A stretch of DNA of 64,000 nt. Source: Lentibacillus populi. Lineage in GTDB: Bacteria > Bacillota > Bacilli > Bacillales > Amphibacillaceae. The DNA lies in assembly GCA_014642895.1 (NCBI GenBank), contig BMJD01000013.1, positions 22,868 through 86,867 of the forward strand, given 5' to 3'. A model generated the notes under the pieces. That model saw only the letters and a list, made by a program, of their open reading frames with translations, searched no databases and had not been told where the DNA came from. This document shows positions 59,410-64,000 of this stretch, in pieces; position 1 is the first letter of the stretch; each line of letters begins with the position of its first letter. A program made the translations under genes and the position numbers.

Positions 59410-60090
59410 ATGAATTTTCTAGATCAACTTTTTTCATCACAAGCAAGCTACCAATCTAATATTTATATGATTTTAATTGCGCTGATTGTTGCAACAGTAC
59501 TCAGTCTAGTCATTACAAAAGTTTATATGATTACGTTTACCGGTGAGCGATATTCACAGGCGTTCGTCCATACCATCATTATGCTAAGTGTTATCGTTTC
59601 CGTGGTCATGAATGTTGTAAGTGATAACGCTGGGGTTGCCTTTGGTTTATTTGCCATCTTTTCCTTGATTCGTTTCAGAAGCGCAGTAACAAATGTGAAA
59701 GACATCGCCTATATCTTTTTTGGCCTGTGTGTTGGCATGACAAGCGGCCTCTTTCAATTTGATTTAGCGATAATACTGACTTTGTTTGCTAGTTTCGTAT
59801 TTTACTTGCTTTATAAATTTGAATATGGGAAAGGGAAAGATACGCAAATTTTAAAAATCACCGTACCAGAAAATTTGAACCACGAAAATCTGCTGAATGA
59901 TATTTTTGCTGAATATACCGTCAGTCATACACTTCGGCAGGTTGAAACAACCAATCTTGGTACAATGATCCTGTACACGTACGCTATTCGGAGTAAGAAT
60001 ACGACAAAAGACAAAGAATTATTGGATCGGATCCGCGAGAAGAATGCCAATTTGAAAGTTTCGATAACCTATATGGAGAATGAATATTGA
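59410..60090 (+). CDS. DUF4956 family membrane protein
   Basis: 226 residues, four membrane segments in the first 140 (IYMILIALIVATVLSLVITK, TIIMLSVIVSVVMNVVSD, FGLFAIFSLIRFRSAVTNVK, FDLAIILTLFASFVFYLLY), then a soluble C-terminal domain. The GLFAIFSLIRFR segment is the family hallmark. It starts 1 bp after the VTC gene stop; the two probably form a membrane complex making or exporting polyphosphate (inferred). Confidence 0.85.
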   Translation: MNFLDQLFSSQASYQSNIYMILIALIVATVLSLVITKVYMITFTGERYSQAFVHTIIMLSVIVSVVMNVVSDNAGVAFGLFAIFSLIRFRSAVTNVKDIAYIFFGLCVGMTSGLFQFDLAIILTLFASFVFYLLYKFEYGKGKDTQILKITVPENLNHENLLNDIFAEYTVSHTLRQVETTNLGTMILYTYAIRSKNTTKDKELLDRIREKNANLKVSITYMENEY

Positions 60091-60129
60091 CCGGAATACG
60101 CTGTATGATGAAGAAGGTACTTGCTACTA

Positions 60130-60166
60130 AACAAAAAGACAAGATTCTACTTCCTGTCTTTTTGTT
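60130..60166 (+). terminator. Terminator of the VTC-DUF4956 operon
   Basis: AACAAAAAGACA / TGTCTTTTTGTT with a 13-nt loop, followed by TATTTTCC. Confidence 0.75.
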
Positions 60167-60249
60167 TATTTTCCTTTTCTGGGGTCTAGTTGATCCTCAA
60201 ATAAGGGGTCCTTGGATCGGCAGGATATAATTTTCTGACATGATCTTTT

Positions 60250-60471
60250 CTACAAATTTGTAATTGCTGTGGAAGAGGAATGTTGCGATAAATTCAAGCC
60301 CTTTATCAGAAGCGTTGTAATATCATAATAATCTCTGCTTATCACCTGAAAGTCGAATCCAATTTTATGTAGTATTTGGCCTGTGGATTTGTCGGTAACC
60401 GTTTTGGGATAAAAATATTGAGTATTGATTGTTATATCATTGGATACTACCTTTTGTTTAACTAATACCAC
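60250..60471 (-). CDS. Uncertain small ORF
   Basis: 73 residues: VKQKVVSNDITINTQYFYPK, VTDKSTGQILHKIGFDFQVI, YYDITTLLIKGLNLSQ. Start is GTG or ATG without a clear ribosome binding site. No family recognised; it may be a remnant. The rest of 60170-60635 shows nothing apart from the promoter of the next gene. Confidence 0.35.
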   Translation of the reverse strand: MVLVKQKVVSNDITINTQYFYPKTVTDKSTGQILHKIGFDFQVISRDYYDITTLLIKGLNLSQHSSSTAITNL

Positions 60472-60635
60472 CTACCTGCCATTCTTCCTTACATTATGTC
60501 CTTAACAAAACCACTGAAACCTTTACAACTTTACATTCGTAAAGATGTTCAGCTATGCTGTTGACACCATACAGCTTGTTATGGAAATTTAGTCCTATAT
60601 CAGCTATAATACGTATAATAAGGAAGGGGAACTAC

Positions 60636-61811
60636 ATGAAAACAATGAGTCGGTTTATGAAATTTATTGGCGGCCGTGATTTATTCTATGGGTTAATCCT
60701 ATTAATATTGATCGGTATTACCATAGCTATTTATAACAAGATAGCGTTTATCTTTTATCCTTTTATTGTTATTTTTTCGACGATTATACCACCAATTATC
60801 TTGGCTTTTGTCGCATTTTATTTATTGAATCCGATTGTGAACCTTCTTGAACGGCTGCATATTAAACGTATTTGGGGTATTATCATCATCATTTTGGGGA
60901 TTAGCGGGCTATTGACAGGTGTTATCCTGCTTTCCGCTCCAGCCATTGAAGCACAGGTAAAGGATTTAATAAAAAGTTTCCCAGGTTACCTGCAGCAAAT
61001 GGGAGAAGGAATCAGATCATGGATGCAGCACTCGTTTTTAGGCCCCTATTATGATGAAGGATATAAGTGGCTGACAGAGAATTTGAATGATCTGCCAAAT
61101 AAAATTGGTAATTACTTGGGCGGGGCAGTTGAAGGAATCCGGAATGTGGCTAGTACAGTAACGAATGTAGCGATTGCCATTTTTACCTTTCCGTTCGTAT
61201 TATTTTTCCTGCTTAAGGATGGCAAAAAATTTAAATCGTATAGTCTGAAATTACTGCCTCCAAAATTCAGAGATGATGCAAATCAAATCATTAAAAATAT
61301 GGATGTTCAAGTAGGTTCGTATATTCAGGGACAAATCATTGTTGCTTCCTGTATTGGTGTTCTGTTGTACGTCGGGTATTTAATCATTGGCCTGGATTAT
61401 GCTATTACACTTGCCATTATTGCAGCTATAACAAGTGTTGTACCATACCTTGGACCGATTATTGCCATTTCTCCTGCCATCATTATCGCATTAGTCAGTT
61501 CCCCATTAATGTTGTTAAAACTGGCAATTGTCTGGGCAGTTGTTCAATTTTTGGAAGGACATTTTATTTCGCCAAATATTATGGGCAGGACAATGAAAAT
61601 TCACCCGCTTACGATTATCTTTGTTTTGCTTTGTGCGGGAAACTTATTTGGCATTGTTGGTGTTATTCTCGGTATTCCGGGTTACGCCATATTAAAAGTA
61701 ATTGTTTCGTATTTATTTGACAAATTTAAACAGCGTTATAACCGATATTACGGTGAAGATGACGGTGCATATCAAACGATTGATCAAGCTGACGGTTTAG
61801 AAGACAAATAA
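60636..61811 (+). CDS. AI-2E family transporter (UPF0118)
   Basis: 391 residues, about eight spans. FYPFIVIFSTIIPPIILAFV near the start, a soluble helical region (VKDLIKSFPGYLQQMGEGIR), GSYIQGQIIVASCIGVLLYV, ITSVVPYLGPIIAISPAIII and FISPNIMGRTMKIHPLTIIF are typical. ATG 60636 with AAGGAAGGGG upstream; the longer frame to 60555 is leader. Family members include Na+/H+ antiporters and the AI-2 exporter TqsA; substrate unknown here. Confidence 0.88.
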   Translation: MKTMSRFMKFIGGRDLFYGLILLILIGITIAIYNKIAFIFYPFIVIFSTIIPPIILAFVAFYLLNPIVNLLERLHIKRIWGIIIIILGISGLLTGVILLSAPAIEAQVKDLIKSFPGYLQQMGEGIRSWMQHSFLGPYYDEGYKWLTENLNDLPNKIGNYLGGAVEGIRNVASTVTNVAIAIFTFPFVLFFLLKDGKKFKSYSLKLLPPKFRDDANQIIKNMDVQVGSYIQGQIIVASCIGVLLYVGYLIIGLDYAITLAIIAAITSVVPYLGPIIAISPAIIIALVSSPLMLLKLAIVWAVVQFLEGHFISPNIMGRTMKIHPLTIIFVLLCAGNLFGIVGVILGIPGYAILKVIVSYLFDKFKQRYNRYYGEDDGAYQTIDQADGLEDK

Positions 61812-61813
61812 CT

Positions 61814-61845
61814 TACGGCTGTATCCAAAAACGGATACAGCCGTA
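61814..61845. terminator. Bidirectional terminator
   Basis: TACGGCTGTATCC / GGATACAGCCGTA perfect 13-bp stem, 6-nt loop, T-run GATTTTA on the plus strand; between convergent genes. Confidence 0.82.
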
Positions 61846-61849
61846 GATT

Positions 61850-63057
61850 TTATCGGGAAATTCGATTTGTAGTATCAAGAAATTTGATTATTCCTTGTAC
61901 CAGCCCATCAGCAAGTGGAAGGGTTGGATCAGAATAAGTCGCTATATTTCCATCTTTATCGGCAGGCGCCTTCTTTAATATATGATTCATTTTATCAATC
62001 AAGAGCAATTTGGCATCTGGTCCAGCCTCAGCTAACATTTCCGCGTCGCGAACTGATACTTGCAAATCATTTTCACCATTAATGATTAGTGCAGGGATAG
62101 TAAGCTGTTTTATTTCCTCTGCCGGATTATAGTCCATCCATGAGATCAAAAATGGCTGGACACTTGGCCTGAATACACTCATTAGCTGGTCACTAATGTT
62201 ATCCACTGTTTTTCCTTGGCTCAGCTGCACTAAAATCTGCTCGCTTTCTTTATAAAGACTTTCAGGAAGTGTCTTTAATTGTTCACTTAACACCTGATCA
62301 ATGGATCGTCCCGCACCAGCAATGGATATGAACGCATCAGCCGCTGAATCCTGAGCTGCTATTATTCCTACTAGAGAACCTTGGCTATGACCTATCACGA
62401 TAATGTCTGTAAAACGTTCATCCTTTTGCAGTTCAGCAATCCACTGATTGGCATCCGTAACAAATTGATCAAACCGCATTTCTTCTTCAGAAATAACTGC
62501 CTCCAAGTTTTTACCAGCACCACGCTTATCATAGCGTAAACTTGCAATACCTTTTTCCGCCAATCCTTCTGGAAGCATTTTTAAACTATTATTTTTGCCA
62601 GGAATACCGGGGGAGTTTCCGTTGCGATCCGTTGGCCCTGATCCGGGAATGATCAGTGCAACCGGGAATTTCTCCCCTGTTTCCGGGGTAACAATGGAGC
62701 TGTATAATTTTCCGGTATTTGTTTCGATTTCCATAAAGTCCTCGTCTTCCGTTTTTTCCTGCTGTACAGTGTCGACCCAATTTTTGACATGAAATGGCAT
62801 GCTTTGGCCATTTTGTGTAAAGGTGCCTTCTATCTTATCGGATTTCACAGTTCCGGTGAAATTCACTTTTTGACCTGGTAAAGGCATTTCAAATGAAACT
62901 TGGTTGTCTGCCAACTTGATTGTTGATAAAGAAAAGTCTTCCACACTTTGAACTGGAATACTGATACTTCCTTCTGTTGAACCACTATCATCCGTAAAAG
63001 TTAACTTAATCTTAAGCGGTTGACCTGGGACTTCAATTTCCCCATTCCATGTACCTG
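61850..63057 (-). pseudogene. Alpha/beta hydrolase with N-terminal beta domain, 5' end cut by IS605-type insertion
   Basis: From GTWNGEIEVPGQPLKIKLTF a beta-rich domain is followed by an alpha/beta hydrolase: VALIIPGSGPTDRNGNSPG, ASLRYDKRGAGKN, nucleophile elbow IVIGHSQGSLVGIIA (Ser), ALIINGENDLQVSVRDAEML (Asp), MNHILKKA (His). All catalytic residues are present, but the true N-terminus (signal peptide expected) is replaced at about 63057 by the right end of a TnpB element. The residual ORF start is read-through from the element. Confidence 0.82.
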
Positions 63058-63223
63058 GTGAATGACCCCACCTTATCATCCTTTCGGAATGCTTGAAGGT
63101 GGGGCTTCCTGTTTCACAGACCATTGCATCTTAGGGGATTCCTAAGACGTCTTACATTGTCTCCACAGGCTTTGTTTAGACTGTTCGGACACAACCTTGC
63201 CCTACAGTTTTTCGTGTTCTCAT
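63058..63223 (-). ncRNA. Putative omega RNA / right end of the second TnpB element
   Basis: 165 bp after the tnpB stop with nested inverted repeats (CTTAGG/CCTAAG at about 63131-63147, CCCCACC/GGTGGGG at the end). The guide would begin CAGGTACATGG in the hydrolase gene. Inferred by analogy. Confidence 0.45.
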
Positions 63224-64000
63224 TTAGTCGATGGCCATCATCTGATCCAGCTGTTCCATTCCTTTACGCAATATATTAAGACTTGCATTGTGGTCACGAT
63301 CCAGGATTGTTCCACATCCTTTACAAATATGCGTACGAATAGAAAGAGATTTCTTTACTCGTGTTCCGCATGTAGAACAATCCTGTGACGTGAATGCTGG
63401 ATCGACTTTTAGCAAGATACTTCCATTTCGTTCACATTTATAGGAGAGCATGTTTCGAAACATGCCCCACCCTGCATCGGAAATGGATTTTGACAAACGT
63501 TTATTTTTTACCATATGACGGATTTCGAGATCCTCTACGGCAATGATCGAATAGTCTTTCGCCAAATGGTAGCTTAATTTATGTAAAAAATCTCTTCGCT
63601 GATTCGCTACCTTTTCATGAAGGGAACGGACTTTAATCATTTGTTTCACATAATTTGCCGATCCGCGTTTCATTTTAGAAAGTTTTACCTAGGCTCTTTT
63701 TCGTTTCTTTTCTGTTTTACGAATAAATATAGGGTTTTCATAGCTTTTTCCATCGGACAGAACTGCGTATTTATTTATCCCTACATCAATGCCAACTGCA
63801 AGATCACGATTGATTGGTGCTGGATATGCTTGTCCTTCGACACTGAAAATAGCATACCAGCGACTGCCTTGTCGCTTGATGAGGAGTTGTTTGATTGTGC
63901 CTCCCATTGGTCGATGTAAGTGAATAGGAATTTGCCCGAGCTTGGATAGTTGTAACTTGCCGTTTTCTGTAAAAGATGCTGCATAGCGATGATGTGTATT
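63224..64000 (-). pseudogene. tnpB: TnpB with internal amber codon, 5' part outside window
   Basis: Frame from the window edge: HHRYAASFTENGKLQLSKLG, then NRDLAVGIDVGINKYAVLSD (RuvC Asp), then a TAG at about 63689-63691 in KKRKRA-stop-VKLSKMKRGS, then SIIAVEDLEIRHMVKNKRLS (Glu), CSTCGTRVKKSLSIRTHICK with a second CxxC, and GTILDRDHNASLNILRKGM (Asp). The stop replaces a codon that is usually Gln/Lys. All catalytic residues are kept on either side. Confidence 0.85.

Larger units (their letters stand above)
63058..64000 (-). mobile_element. IS200/IS605-family TnpB element, right part
   Basis: The right end contains the stem CCCCACCTT / AAGGTGGGG (63065-63103 region) and ends about GTCATTCAC before the hydrolase sequence CAGGTACATGG. 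The tnpB-like gene runs to the window edge; the left end and any tnpA lie outside. It belongs to a different subgroup from the element at 4396-6169. Confidence 0.8.

Overview
The window is low-GC Firmicute DNA, most likely a (halophilic or alkaliphilic) Bacillaceae of the Virgibacillus/Oceanobacillus/Lentibacillus type. This rests on AGGAGG-type ribosome binding sites with GTG/TTG starts, an AprX-like protease, YisP-like and DUF3899 proteins, the thiW-tenA-thiD-thiM-thiE order with TPP leaders, and a Bacillales holin-like type I toxin. The genus is an inference; no rRNA or other decisive marker is present.

Region 1 (1-20.9 kb) is a catabolic region for cyclic amino acids or imides. It starts with the C-terminal end of a sigma-54 activator, then a BFD / 2Fe-2S / FAD dehydrogenase operon. 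Next come an Xaa-Pro type M24 peptidase behind an oppF-like gene split by an IS605-type element, a hyuA-hyuB hydantoinase/oxoprolinase pair with a decayed DUF3830 gene and an NCS1 permease, a decayed proline-racemase-family gene, a second M24 peptidase, and a second hyuAB locus on the minus strand (XRE-cupin regulator, hyuA, hyuB, cupin, NCS1 permease). Three good -24/-12 (sigma-54) promoters lie before the dehydrogenase, the first hyuA and the second peptidase, so these units probably form one regulon.

Region 2 (21-31.4 kb): aprX, then tRNA-Ala(GGC), whose 3' 45 bp are duplicated 8.4 kb downstream. Between the two copies lies an integrated element with the layout of a phage-inducible chromosomal island (phage satellite): integrase and CI/Stl-like repressor on one strand; divergently, Cro-like regulator, small genes, excisionase, prim-pol primase, VapE-like helicase, an iteron-bearing putative origin, then a block of eight small unrecognised genes. 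Next to attL is a GC-rich, regularly spaced repeat array that resembles a four-repeat CRISPR. There are no capsid, tail or large terminase genes.

Region 3 (31.5-46.7 kb): two-component system with a PepSY lipoprotein-like partner, glycerate kinase plus DASS transporter, aminoglycoside-phosphotransferase-like genes (one a fragment fused to an IS1380 remnant), MarR/DoxX, PadR operon, three MFS/POT transporters, and a 21-bp-phased GATC repeat tract.

Region 4 (46.8-50.6 kb): thiamin salvage and synthesis operons under two TPP riboswitches. Region 5 (50.7-64 kb): TipAS-type MerR regulator, a gene graveyard (hsdR and other remnants), a lipoprotein, a type I toxin-antitoxin module, a DHA2 exporter, a YisP-like protein, a VTC-domain/DUF4956 pair, an AI-2E family permease, and a hydrolase gene cut by a second TnpB element that runs out of the window and carries an amber codon.
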